DNA of 15,081 nt from JAABSQ01 sp964573705 (GTDB lineage: Bacteria > Desulfobacterota > Desulfobacteria > Desulfobacterales > Desulfococcaceae), in NCBI GenBank assembly GCA_964573705.1, contig CAZNLT010000145.1, positions 1 to 15,081 on the forward strand, in the 5' to 3' direction. The translations under genes were made by a program, and so were the position numbers. The number at the start of each line of letters is the position of its first letter. The first letter of the stretch is position 1. Below the pieces are notes generated by a model. The model saw nothing but the letters and a program-made list of their open reading frames with translations. It was not told the DNA's origin and searched no databases. Shown here one piece after another: positions 1 to 7,428 of this stretch.

Positions 1-1942
1 CATGGATCACCAGCCGCACGTCGGGCTTGTCGATGCCCATGCCGAAGGCGTTGGTAGCGCAGATCACCGGCGCCTGGCCGGCGATGAACGCTTCCTGGAC
101 CCGCCGCTTTTCCGGCGGGGTCATGTTGCCGTGAAAGGCCTCGGCCGCCCAGTTTTTCTGAGCCAGAAAATCGGCCATTATCTCGGTGTGCTTTCGGGTG
201 GCGCAGTAGACCACCGCGCTGCCCGCGGGCGGGTCTCCCAGCCGCTCGGAAAGCAGATCGGCGACCCGGCCGAACTTTTCCGGCTCCGTCACCGTCTGTA
301 CCTCAAAATGAAGGTTGGTCCGTTCGGTGCCCGCCTGCAAAACCGACAGCGGCTGATTCAGCCTCTCCTGAAAGTGGTCGACGATCTCGGCCACGACATC
401 CCGCTTGGCGGTGGCCGTAAAGCAGGCCACCGGCGGAATATCCGTCCCCTGGGATGTGGCAAACTCCTGAATGAACCGTGCCGCGTAAATATAATCGGAG
501 CGAAAATCATGTCCCCATTTGGACAGGCAGTGGGCCTCGTCAAAGACCCAGCAGCCGATCTCCCGAAGCCGGAGCGCTTCGCGCACCGATCGGTTTCGAA
601 GCTGCTCCGGTGATATATACAGAATCCCGATATCCCCCATTCGAACCCCCTCCAGAACCGCACCCCGTTCGGGGCCGGTCAGAAGACCGTAGATCGCACC
701 GGCCGCCGGGGTTCCGGTGGACCGTTTGAGATTGTCCACCTGGTCCTTCATCAGGGATTGCAGGGGCGAAAAGACCACCGTCAAGGATCCCCGCCGATGA
801 TACCGGACCAGGGCCGGCAACTGAAAACAGATCGATTTGCCGAAACCGGTAGGCAGAATCCCCAGCAGGGGGCGATCCGACACCCCCTCGAGAACGATCT
901 GCTCCTGGAGGGTTTCGCCGGTGGGCAGAATTCGAAAGTCGTCGAACCCGAAATGGCGCTGCAGCTGCCGCCGGGGGTTGTGCATTTCCGAACACCAGGC
1001 GCAGTCGTCGGACCCGCAGGGGATATCCCGCAGGGCCTGAAGCACCGGCGCCACCGCCGGAAACCGATAGCGCACCCAGGGCGGCAGCACTGAGCTCCCG
1101 CCCGCCACCTGAAGCCATGCCAGGCAATAGGCCAAGGCCGGACGGCGTTCGGGATTCTCCAGGAGCGGAAGAATCGTCTCCGGTACCGCTTTTTCGCAGA
1201 CCTGATCTGTCGTCGACCGCTGAAACACACGAAAGGCCGCATTCGAATCCGACAAAATCGGCGCCCCGATTCGTCGAAAGAGATCGCAAATTCCCCGCCC
1301 GTCGGCGCCGCCCTCCAGCCGTGCATCCCGAAAGCAGAATTCAAAAAAACCGAGCAAATCCGGACGGGTTCGCAGGGTTTCCGAAAAGCTTTCCCACTGA
1401 TCCAGAAACAGGGTGCCGGCCAGTCGGGCGTCGGCCACCGGATGGTTTCGGCTGTCCCGGACCAGTTTGTAGTCCTTCACCAAGCGATGATAGGGATTTT
1501 CAGGAAAGGCCAGAGGCGAGAGGTAAAGGGTATCGACGGCGGGAAGCTGAAGGAGACCGGTTTTCGGCCGAATACTCTCCAGCACCGGCAGGTCGTGCTG
1601 GATAATGTTGTGGCCCAGAATGGCCTGGGCGTCACGGCCGAACTCGTCCAGCTCCGCGAGGGCTTCCATGGTGTCCAACCGACCTTTGCGCTGGAAAGTT
1701 CGATCTCCCAGGACCGCCCCGATCTGGAAAATCTGTCCGCCGGTCGAGGTCTCCAGATCGAGAAGAAGGCAATCCTTCAGGAAGGTCTCCGCAATCTCCC
1801 GGGGATTCATTCCGGGCGGATCAACGAAGAATGGGTGCGCACACTTGCCGCACCGGGCCCGCGTTCCCGGTCGGGACACTCGGTCGTCTTGGATTTGAAA
1901 GCGGGTGCGGCAGGATGGGCAGGTGATGGTCATGTAAGCCAT
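1..1942 (-). CDS. Zinc ribbon / DEDD exonuclease / RecQ-type helicase fusion (3' end outside window)
   Basis: The 647 visible codons read without interruption to the left edge, so the C-terminal part is missing. Residues 4-40 form an MJ0042-type zinc ribbon (Cys8, Cys11, Cys31, Cys34). Residues 58-175 look like a DnaQ/DEDD 3'-5' exonuclease: DLET (Asp62, Glu64), GHNIIQHD (Asp117) and HPVAD (His167, Asp171). A Cys-rich stretch (CGSDDCAWC) precedes the helicase core, which has Walker A LPTGFGKS (Lys369), the DEAH box DEAHCLSKWGHDFRSDY (Asp468), a CFTATA motif III, and the RecQ signature ATNAFGMGIDKPDVR near the edge. RecQ enzymes unwind 3'-5' and act in replication-fork repair and recombination; exonuclease plus RecQ recalls Werner protein. 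ATG at 1942 was chosen because an in-frame TGA lies just upstream; ATG at 1933 (MTITCPSC) is equally plausible. The gene lies 92 bp downstream of the toxin-like gene and could be cotranscribed with it. Domain assignment is firm; the cellular role is inferred. Confidence 0.9.
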   Translation of the reverse strand, partial: MAYMTITCPSCRTRFQIQDDRVSRPGTRARCGKCAHPFFVDPPGMNPREIAETFLKDCLLLDLETSTGGQIFQIGAVLGDRTFQRKGRLDTMEALAELDEFGRDAQAILGHNIIQHDLPVLESIRPKTGLLQLPAVDTLYLSPLAFPENPYHRLVKDYKLVRDSRNHPVADARLAGTLFLDQWESFSETLRTRPDLLGFFEFCFRDARLEGGADGRGICDLFRRIGAPILSDSNAAFRVFQRSTTDQVCEKAVPETILPLLENPERRPALAYCLAWLQVAGGSSVLPPWVRYRFPAVAPVLQALRDIPCGSDDCAWCSEMHNPRRQLQRHFGFDDFRILPTGETLQEQIVLEGVSDRPLLGILPTGFGKSICFQLPALVRYHRRGSLTVVFSPLQSLMKDQVDNLKRSTGTPAAGAIYGLLTGPERGAVLEGVRMGDIGILYISPEQLRNRSVREALRLREIGCWVFDEAHCLSKWGHDFRSDYIYAARFIQEFATSQGTDIPPVACFTATAKRDVVAEIVDHFQERLNQPLSVLQAGTERTNLHFEVQTVTEPEKFGRVADLLSERLGDPPAGSAVVYCATRKHTEIMADFLAQKNWAAEAFHGNMTPPEKRRVQEAFIAGQAPVICATNAFGMGIDKPDVRLVIH

Positions 1943-1950
1943 GGATCACC

Positions 1951-1973
1951 AGCTTTTCCATAAAACAAAAGCT
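1951..1973. repeat. 7-bp perfect inverted repeat before the helicase gene
   Basis: AGCTTTT and AAAAGCT are separated by 9 nt, 9 bp upstream of the ATG at 1942. The stem is AT-rich and has no following U-run in the direction of transcription, so it is a poor terminator. It could be a weak leader hairpin affecting translation of the exonuclease-helicase. The rest of the gap (1943-2034) shows no gene. Confidence 0.3.
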
Positions 1974-2034
1974 TGATCTTCGGTGGGTGCATTCGGCATG
2001 AAGGAGAGGTGTGTTCGTTCCGGTACCCTCGTTC

Positions 2035-2754
2035 TTAATATTCCAACAAAAACTCCCTGATGTCGCCCAATCGGGGTTCTTCATCCTCTTTCCCGAATGC
2101 CAGATCATCCTTTATAATCCAGTCTATCCATTCTTCCAGAAGCAAAAGAGCTTTTGCACTCAGACGGTAGGGCATGAATTCGATTGAATCTTGGCTGCGT
2201 CCTACAGGTTGTAAGTGATCTAAACGAAGGATCGATTCTACTGTGCTTCCCACAATCGGTAACTTGTCCCAAAAAAACTGAGGGTACTCGCATCGTCTGA
2301 TTCGGTCAACGAAAACCGGATTGAATCCAGAACGCTTTTCACCCTCATCCACGCCGTAATAGGGAGCAACAATCACCGTTCGATTAGTTTGCCATTTGGC
2401 TTTGCCGGCGGTAAGATTATTATCAATTTTGCTTCCGCCGCTGCCGAGAATCAATGCCGGACGTTTTTTGATCCGATAGACGCCCCATCTTTCAGCGGGA
2501 AATTGTGGCAGAGCAGCCACGGGCAAATTAGGATATCGTATCGCCTGCCGGATATCCAAAGGAACGAATTTTACAGTTGCCTCCCTGTGCTCTGCCGGTT
2601 CAGAGCGTCCAATGGGGATCGCAATATATGGATTTTGATCGACATGGGGAAGAAAGGCTTTAATTAATCGCCCTCTGCCGTATTCAATACTTTCGGTTGG
2701 TTCCCACCAAGGATCTGGTTCTATAAAAGCCTGCAAGGATTCGTCAGGGTACAT
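2035..2754 (-). CDS. Probable PemK/MazF-like toxin, second gene of a Panacea pair
   Basis: The product is 239 aa if it starts at ATG 2754, which overlaps the end of the upstream antitoxin-like gene by 11 bp; in-frame ATGs at 2790 and 2880 are alternatives and none has a strong ribosome binding site. The C-terminal half resembles the PemK/MazF fold: RPALIL (residues 98-103), VIVAPYYG (127-134) and a Ser-containing stretch leading to LRLDHLQPV (about 170-184), then a helical tail. These correspond to the family's 'RPvlVi', 'vaPiT' and 'vdqir' strands. Known family members are ribosome-dependent or free mRNA endoribonucleases. The first ~85 residues are an extension that I do not recognise, which makes it longer than the usual 110-aa MazF. 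The order antitoxin then toxin with overlap is typical of translationally coupled type II modules. The fold call rests on motif likeness only; it could be another nuclease or an unrelated beta-barrel protein. Confidence 0.55.
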   Translation of the reverse strand: MYPDESLQAFIEPDPWWEPTESIEYGRGRLIKAFLPHVDQNPYIAIPIGRSEPAEHREATVKFVPLDIRQAIRYPNLPVAALPQFPAERWGVYRIKKRPALILGSGGSKIDNNLTAGKAKWQTNRTVIVAPYYGVDEGEKRSGFNPVFVDRIRRCEYPQFFWDKLPIVGSTVESILRLDHLQPVGRSQDSIEFMPYRLSAKALLLLEEWIDWIIKDDLAFGKEDEEPRLGDIREFLLEY

Positions 2755-3535
2755 CCGGATCGAACCTTGTTTTTGATTTCCAAACCTCATCCGAGAAAAA
2801 AGCTTTACATTCGAATGGCTCGAACGGCTTTCCGGACAGTTCGTCAAGTTGCTGAATCCCATCAAGGAAAACCTGGTCATAACGAGGAGCTTTGGGATAT
2901 ACCTTTGACTCTGTTAACTCCCGATCAAGACGCTGGTTAAGCCGTTTTTTTAATTCGATGAACTTTTCCTTTCGCTCTTCCTTTTTTCTGGGGGAAAGGT
3001 CTTTAATTTCATGCTTATTGGATTCGGAATATGATCTATTTGCCTGATTCATCACAACCGAAAAATCCAAATTCTCTTCCGGTGCCGCTCGAAGCATTGG
3101 TGGCGTTTGATAAACAAAATGGAGCAGTGCGGTTGTATCTGTCCCGAATTGACGGAGATATTTTTGAATAGCGCCGGCCACACAAAGATCCATCTTCTGA
3201 TTAATATCATCATACTGCCGGTAGCTTTTTACAGACCATCTGGCGAAATCCCGGTCATTTTTCGAACTGCGAATTACAATTTTTTCTGCATGAATCGCCG
3301 CTAAAGCTGGATCAATCCGCAAATAAAGCTCCGTAGCCCAAGGCCCGAAATGATGAAATTTCCAAGAGGCTCCGGTGAAGGTTTTTCCTTCGTGATGCTC
3401 GGCATAAGCAAGATCAGCAAGGTAAGAATATTTAATAAGATGAATCATGCCCAAATCACGGCTACCCCAATCTTCCTGACCGGCGACAAAAAGGATGTAT
3501 TGAAGAAGAAGATCTATTTTTTTCTTATCGCTCAT
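2744..3535 (-). CDS. Panacea (DUF4065/SocA-like) domain protein, likely antitoxin
   Basis: The product is 263 aa. Residues ~8-140 fit the Panacea domain: MIHLIKYSYLADLAYAEHHE followed by the FHHFGPWATELYLRID region, matching the family's 'llYlaD' helix and 'yGPv..el' turn. Panacea domains neutralise many unrelated toxins in type II-like modules, and the domain is also found in the proteolytic-adaptor antitoxin SocA. The remaining ~120 residues are charged and probably helical (KKEERKEKFIELKKRL), and may be the part specific to its partner. AGGA about 10 nt upstream of the ATG supports the start at 3535. The gene is preceded by a good sigma70-type promoter (3628-3656) and overlaps the toxin-like gene by 11 bp. 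DNA here is visibly more AT-rich than the efflux operon and the right-hand genes, which suggests acquisition by transfer. Assignment to the domain is fairly sure; the antitoxin role is inferred from context. Confidence 0.7.
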   Translation of the reverse strand: MSDKKKIDLLLQYILFVAGQEDWGSRDLGMIHLIKYSYLADLAYAEHHEGKTFTGASWKFHHFGPWATELYLRIDPALAAIHAEKIVIRSSKNDRDFARWSVKSYRQYDDINQKMDLCVAGAIQKYLRQFGTDTTALLHFVYQTPPMLRAAPEENLDFSVVMNQANRSYSESNKHEIKDLSPRKKEERKEKFIELKKRLNQRLDRELTESKVYPKAPRYDQVFLDGIQQLDELSGKPFEPFECKAFFSDEVWKSKTRFDPDVP

Positions 3536-3627
3536 ATTCAGCCATCCTAATTATGTTTTTTTATCCTCGCCATATATGAATCCATCGGATATCCTCATAG
3601 TAATCTAAAAAGGATACGTTCTCCCTT

Positions 3628-3656
3628 AAAATAGCGCAATTTTCTTTTCTTTGCAA
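3628..3656 (-). promoter_or_regulatory. Predicted sigma70-type promoter of the Panacea/toxin pair
   Basis: On the minus strand TTGCAA (3656-3651) is followed after exactly 17 bp by TATTTT (3633-3628). Transcription would begin near 3621 and leave a leader of about 85 nt before the ATG at 3535. The leader contains TATCC and GGATA arms and the palindrome GGATATCC, which may bind the toxin-antitoxin complex. This is a prediction from consensus match. Confidence 0.55.
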
Positions 3657-3737
3657 ATCTCAACACCAGGGGAAACCACGAACTCCCTGACCCAGCATTA
3701 TCCTATTGCAAGTTTTCCATCTGCTAATTTTATCCAC

Positions 3738-3766
3738 TTGACTAATTCAAATGAATGAATTATTCT
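3738..3766 (+). promoter_or_regulatory. Predicted promoter of the tetR-efflux operon
   Basis: TTGACT (3738-3743), a 17-bp spacer and TATTCT (3761-3766) make a near-consensus sigma70 promoter. The start point would be about 3773. This rules against the upstream in-frame ATGs at 3755 and probably 3776 as translation starts, and favours ATG 3794. Confidence 0.7.
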
Positions 3767-3770
3767 TTCA
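3752..3770. promoter_or_regulatory. Candidate TetR operator over the -10 box
   Basis: TGAATGAAT-T-ATTCTTTCA is a 19-bp inverted repeat with 8 of 9 arm positions matching, centred on 3761, the first base of the -10 element. A second inverted repeat, CTTTCA-CTCAAA-TGAAAG (3765-3782), overlaps its right arm and the predicted start point. Symmetric sites of this size over the promoter are typical of TetR-family autorepressors. Binding by the adjacent regulator is inferred. Confidence 0.6.
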
Positions 3771-3793
3771 CTCAAATGAAAGATATAAAACCG

Positions 3794-4465
3794 ATGAACT
3801 CCAATTCCCCCAAATCCAGCAAAGAAGACCCCCGGCACCGGCTCATAGACGCCGGGCTGGAAATATTCGGCACCCACGGATTCGAAGGCGCCACCACCCG
3901 AATGCTGGCGGGAAAGGCGGGGGTGAATCAGGCTGCCATCCCTTATTATTACGGCGGCAAGGAGGGGCTCTACCATGCGGTGATAGCTTACATCGCCGAG
4001 AATGCCGGGCGGTTCATGTTGCCGGTGACGGAGAAGATCACCGCCGCCCTCACAGGCCATGACCTCACCGACGAAGCGGCCGTCGATCTTCTGGTGGAGC
4101 AGCTCTCAGCCTTTATTCGGCTTGTGGGCCAGGGCGAATCCCGGCGGTGGGGCCGCATCATTATTCGGGAGCAGGTGCAACCCACCCAAGCGTTCGACAT
4201 CATCTACGACCGCGTCATTCGGCGAGTTCACGAAGCCTGCGCCGGTCTGATCGGGCGCGTTCTGGACATTTCACCCGATTCGAAAGCAGCTATTATTCGA
4301 GCCCATTCGGTGGTGGGCCAGGCCATGATTTTTCAGGCCGCTCGAGAGACCATCCTGCGCCGGCTGGGCCGCAAAGAATTCACCCCCGAAGACATTGAAA
4401 TGATTCGAAACATTGTCGAAGATCAAATTCGCAGCACTCTCGACCCCTCACCCGGAGATCAATAA
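3794..4465 (+). CDS. TetR-family regulator, CecR (YbiH)-like
   Basis: The product is 223 aa from ATG 3794, the first in-frame ATG clearly downstream of the predicted transcription start (3755 and 3776 are alternatives). Residues ~11-60 form the TetR helix-turn-helix: HRLIDAGLEIFGTHGFEGAT, then AGKAGVNQAAIPYYYGGKEG and LYHAVI. The rest resembles the CecR-type ligand-binding domain (DUF1956), including the RWGRIIIREQVQPT stretch. In E. coli, CecR (YbiH) represses the ybhGFSR exporter genes; the same gene order follows here, so this protein most likely senses an exported compound and controls the operon and itself. A 102-bp gap separates it from the next gene. Family assignment is sure; the ligand is unknown. 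Confidence 0.9.
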   Translation: MNSNSPKSSKEDPRHRLIDAGLEIFGTHGFEGATTRMLAGKAGVNQAAIPYYYGGKEGLYHAVIAYIAENAGRFMLPVTEKITAALTGHDLTDEAAVDLLVEQLSAFIRLVGQGESRRWGRIIIREQVQPTQAFDIIYDRVIRRVHEACAGLIGRVLDISPDSKAAIIRAHSVVGQAMIFQAARETILRRLGRKEFTPEDIEMIRNIVEDQIRSTLDPSPGDQ

Positions 4466-4499
4466 CCGATCGGAAATTACAAGTATATTCTATTTTAAT

Positions 4500-4515
4500 T
4501 ACGCAATTGTGCGTA
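4500..4515. promoter_or_regulatory. Palindrome between regulator and exporter genes
   Basis: TACGCA-ATTG-TGCGTA has perfect 6-bp arms and lies in the 102-bp gap upstream of the membrane fusion protein gene. It has no U-run, so it is not an intrinsic terminator. It differs from the 19-bp palindrome at the tetR promoter, so it may bind another regulator or be a second, divergent site. I could not fix a clear -35/-10 pair in this gap. Confidence 0.35.
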
Positions 4516-4567
4516 TGGATTTTGTGAATTCAGCGGCATAAGGATATGATTACCTGAAAGGACGACC

Positions 4568-5608
4568 ATGAAAAAACGAATCATTCGCATCTTTATAGCC
4601 CTTCTCCTCTTGGCTGCCGTCGGCTTCGGGGTCTGGTACTTCTTTTTTCGGGAATCGGAAACGGACGAAAACAAGCTGGTCCTGTACGGAAACGTCGATA
4701 TTCGGCAGGTGGAATTGGCGTTCAACGCGAATGAACGCATTGCGGAGATCCGGGTGGAGGAAGGCGAATCGGTGGAAAAGGGCCAGATTCTGGCCCTCCT
4801 GGAAACCCGGCGGCTCGAGCAGGCGGTGAAGCGTGCCGAGGCCCAGCTCGACGCCCAAAGGGAAGAGGTCGTCAAACTGGAGACCGGCACCCGGGAAGAG
4901 GAGATCCGCAAGGCCCGGGCCGAGGCGGCGGCGGCCAAAACCGAAGCGGAGAATGCGGAAAAGACCTTTCGCAGGCTGCGCCCTTTGGCGGCCAAAAACC
5001 TGGCATCTCAGGAGCAGACCGATGAAGCCGAATCCAAGGCGGAGGCGGCCCGGGCCCGGCTGAACGCGGCCGAGGAAACCCTCAACCTGGCCCTGGCCGG
5101 CCCCCGCCGGGAGGATATCGCCGCAGCCAAGGCCCGCCTCGAAGCCATCAAGGCGGAGCTGGACATCGCCCGAAAAAACCTCGAAGACGCCCAGCTGATC
5201 GCGCCGGACCATGCGGTCGTCCAGAACCGGATCCTGCAGCCGGGGGACATGGCGTCTCCCCAGCGGCCGGTATTCACCCTGGCCTTGACCAATCCGGTCT
5301 GGGTCCGCGCCTATGTGCCGCAGACCGATATGGGGAAGATCTTTCCCGGGATGCGGGCGCACATCAAAACCGACTCTTATCCTGACAAGACCTATGAAGG
5401 CTGGATCGGCTATATCTCCCCCACCGCCGAGTTCACCCCGAAATCGGTGGAAACTCCGGAAGTGCGCACCGAACTGGTGTATCAGGTGCGGGTCTACGCC
5501 TGCAATCCGCAGAATGAACTGCGCCTGGGAATGCCGGCCACCGTCATCGTTCCTCTGGATCAGGACCGGGAGGAGGCCGGGGATATCCCCGACTGTCCGG
5601 AGGGATGA
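4568..5608 (+). CDS. HlyD/YbhG-like periplasmic membrane fusion protein
   Basis: The product is 346 aa, the usual size for this family. Residues 4-27 form a single N-terminal inner-membrane anchor (RIIRIFIALLLLAAVGFGVW). Residues ~38-80 match the first half of the biotinyl-lipoyl-like domain (GNVDIRQVELAF, EGESVEKGQILALLE). Residues ~83-215 are a long Ala/Glu/Arg-rich alpha-helical hairpin. The second lipoyl half (APDHAVVQNRILQPGDMASP) and beta-barrel domain follow, including the GMPATVIVP end. It should bridge the ABC-2 permease complex to the TolC-like channel encoded at the end of the operon. AAAGGA just upstream gives a good ribosome binding site. Its stop overlaps the next start as ATGA, indicating translational coupling. 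Its order directly after a CecR-like gene supports YbhG orthology. Confidence 0.92.
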   Translation: MKKRIIRIFIALLLLAAVGFGVWYFFFRESETDENKLVLYGNVDIRQVELAFNANERIAEIRVEEGESVEKGQILALLETRRLEQAVKRAEAQLDAQREEVVKLETGTREEEIRKARAEAAAAKTEAENAEKTFRRLRPLAAKNLASQEQTDEAESKAEAARARLNAAEETLNLALAGPRREDIAAAKARLEAIKAELDIARKNLEDAQLIAPDHAVVQNRILQPGDMASPQRPVFTLALTNPVWVRAYVPQTDMGKIFPGMRAHIKTDSYPDKTYEGWIGYISPTAEFTPKSVETPEVRTELVYQVRVYACNPQNELRLGMPATVIVPLDQDREEAGDIPDCPEG

Positions 5609-7428
5609 TGAGCGACATTCCATCCGAAACCCCATCGAAGCCCGCCGATGGAGAGGAAACCGCCCTGGCCCTGGAAAAGGTGAGCAAATCATTTACCCAG
5701 GGAAAACGCAGGATAGAAGCGCTGCAGGAGGTGAGTCTGAAGGCCCGGAAAGGCCGGGTCACCGGCCTGATCGGACCGGACGGCGCCGGCAAGACGACCC
5801 TGATGCGGCTCTCCGCCTGTCTTCTCAAACCGGATGCGGGCCGCATTCAAGTGCTGGACCTGAATGCGAATCAGGAGCCGCTCCAGGTCCAGTCCGCCAT
5901 CGGGTACATGCCCCAGCGGTTCGGGCTGTATGAGGACCTGTCGGTTCAGGAGAATCTCGATCTCTACGCCGATCTCCAGGGGGTGCCCCATGATGAGCGG
6001 GCGGATCGGAATGCGGAATTGATGAAAATGACCCAGCTGGGAAAGTTTACGGACCGCCTGGCCGGCCGGCTCTCCGGAGGCATGAAGCAGAAGCTCGGTC
6101 TGGCCTGCACCCTGATCCGGTCGCCGGAACTGCTGATTCTGGACGAACCCACCGTAGGGGTGGACCCGGTCTCCCGCCGGGAGCTGTGGGCCATCGTCTC
6201 CCGGCTGGTGGAGGAGGAAGGCATGAGCGTCCTGCTCAGCACCGCTTACCTGGATGAAGCCGAGGAATGCGACGACGTGGTCCTGCTGCATGGCGGCCGG
6301 GTGCTGAGCCACGGCCCGCCGGGGGATTTCAGGAAAGAACAGAAGGGCCGGACCTATTGGGTGACCACAACCGACGGCGCCCGCAAACGGGACATTCAGG
6401 AGAAGCTATCCCGAGGGGAAAAGGTCATCGACGCGGTTATTCAGGGAGACGGGGTCCGGCTGGTGATGGCCGATTCGGAAAAACCGGATCTCGAGGATTT
6501 GCTGGAGGAGGTCGGCGATATCGAGCTGAAACCGGTCTCCCCTCGATTCGAGGACAGCTACATCGCCATCCTGAAAGAAGAGGAACCCGCACCCGAAAAG
6601 GAGCAGGAGCCGATTCAAAAACCGGAGGCCGGAGAAGACGACCCGGAGGAAGGTCGAGAGGAAGCGGAGCCGGTGATTCAGGTGGACCATATAAAGCGCA
6701 AATTCGGGGACTTCTACGCGGTCAAGGATGTCACCTTCGATGTCGGATCTGGCGAAGTCTTCGGATTGCTGGGCGCCAACGGCGCCGGAAAAACCACCAC
6801 CTTTCGCATGCTCTGCGGGCTGCTGCCGGTCAGCGAGGGCAGCCTGAAGGTGGCCGGGCTCGACCTGAGAAAGGCCGCGGCCAAGGCCAGGGCCCGCATC
6901 GGCTACATGTCCCAGAAATTTTCCCTCTACGGCAATCTCAGCGTCATGGAGAACCTTCGGTTTTTCAGCAGCGCCTACGGCCTGCACGGGAAAAGACGCC
7001 GAAACCGCATCGACTGGGCCCTGGAGCAGTTCGACCTGGCGGATCGGGCGGACGCCGAAAGCGGGGAAATGCCCCTGGGCTATAAACAGCGGCTGGCCCT
7101 GGCCTGCGCCCTGATGCACGAGCCGGAAATCCTGTTTCTGGATGAACCCACCTCCGGGGTCGACCCGATGGCCCGCCGGGAGTTCTGGAGCCACATCAAC
7201 TCCCTGGCACGCGCCGGGGTCACCGTTCTGGTCACCACCCATTTCATGGAAGAGGCGGAATACTGCGACCGGCTGGCCATTATGTTGGCCGGTGAAATCC
7301 TGGCCCTGGGCGCCCCCCGGGAGATCAAAGACCGGGCCGCCGAAAAGGCCGACCGGAAGATCGAAGACATCGAAGACGCCTTCATCGCATTGATCGAAAG
7401 CCAGGCCGAGGAAAAAGGTGACGAATGA
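5605..7428 (+). CDS. YbhF-like tandem ABC transporter ATPase
   Basis: This 607-aa protein holds two nucleotide-binding domains joined by an acidic Glu/Pro-rich linker (about 325-357). Domain 1 has Walker A GPDGAGKTT (57-65), signature LSGGM (156-160) and Walker B LLILDE (176-181), but the H-loop position reads STAY (Ala214) instead of His. Domain 2 has Walker A GANGAGKTT (390-398), Walker B FLDE (511-514) and H-loop TTHF (His546), but its signature is MPLGYKQ instead of LSGGQ. Both losses fall in the same composite ATP site of a head-to-tail pair (domain 1 Walker/H-loop with domain 2 signature), so one site should be consensus and one degenerate. It powers export through the two permeases encoded next. 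Two starts are possible: ATG 5605 overlaps the previous stop, while ATG 5608 is better spaced from GGAGG (5599-5603). It overlaps the next gene by 4 bp. Confidence 0.93.
   Translation: MMSDIPSETPSKPADGEETALALEKVSKSFTQGKRRIEALQEVSLKARKGRVTGLIGPDGAGKTTLMRLSACLLKPDAGRIQVLDLNANQEPLQVQSAIGYMPQRFGLYEDLSVQENLDLYADLQGVPHDERADRNAELMKMTQLGKFTDRLAGRLSGGMKQKLGLACTLIRSPELLILDEPTVGVDPVSRRELWAIVSRLVEEEGMSVLLSTAYLDEAEECDDVVLLHGGRVLSHGPPGDFRKEQKGRTYWVTTTDGARKRDIQEKLSRGEKVIDAVIQGDGVRLVMADSEKPDLEDLLEEVGDIELKPVSPRFEDSYIAILKEEEPAPEKEQEPIQKPEAGEDDPEEGREEAEPVIQVDHIKRKFGDFYAVKDVTFDVGSGEVFGLLGANGAGKTTTFRMLCGLLPVSEGSLKVAGLDLRKAAAKARARIGYMSQKFSLYGNLSVMENLRFFSSAYGLHGKRRRNRIDWALEQFDLADRADAESGEMPLGYKQRLALACALMHEPEILFLDEPTSGVDPMARREFWSHINSLARAGVTVLVTTHFMEEAEYCDRLAIMLAGEILALGAPREIKDRAAEKADRKIEDIEDAFIALIESQAEEKGDE

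Noticed and set aside
2..613. Plus-strand open frame of 203 codons
   Set aside because: It is the antisense shadow of the RecQ helicase core, whose minus-strand frame carries all the conserved motifs.
540..1344. Two long minus-strand frames of 249 and 187 codons within the helicase gene
   Set aside because: Their translations are low-complexity Arg/Gly/Ser-rich and show no motif; the third minus frame codes uninterrupted from 1942 to the edge.
3755..3793. Longer TetR product from ATG 3755 or 3776
   Set aside because: These codons lie within or at the edge of the predicted promoter and operator; 3794 is the first ATG with a leader.
4466..4515. Intrinsic terminator after the tetR gene
   Set aside because: CCGATCGG and TACGCA-ATTG-TGCGTA are symmetric but neither is followed by a T-run, and cotranscription with the exporter genes is more likely.
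4550..5692. Minus-strand frame of 380 codons opposite the membrane fusion gene
   Set aside because: The plus strand there encodes a clear HlyD-type protein with start signal; the antisense product is a Gly/Arg/Leu-rich shadow caused by high GC.
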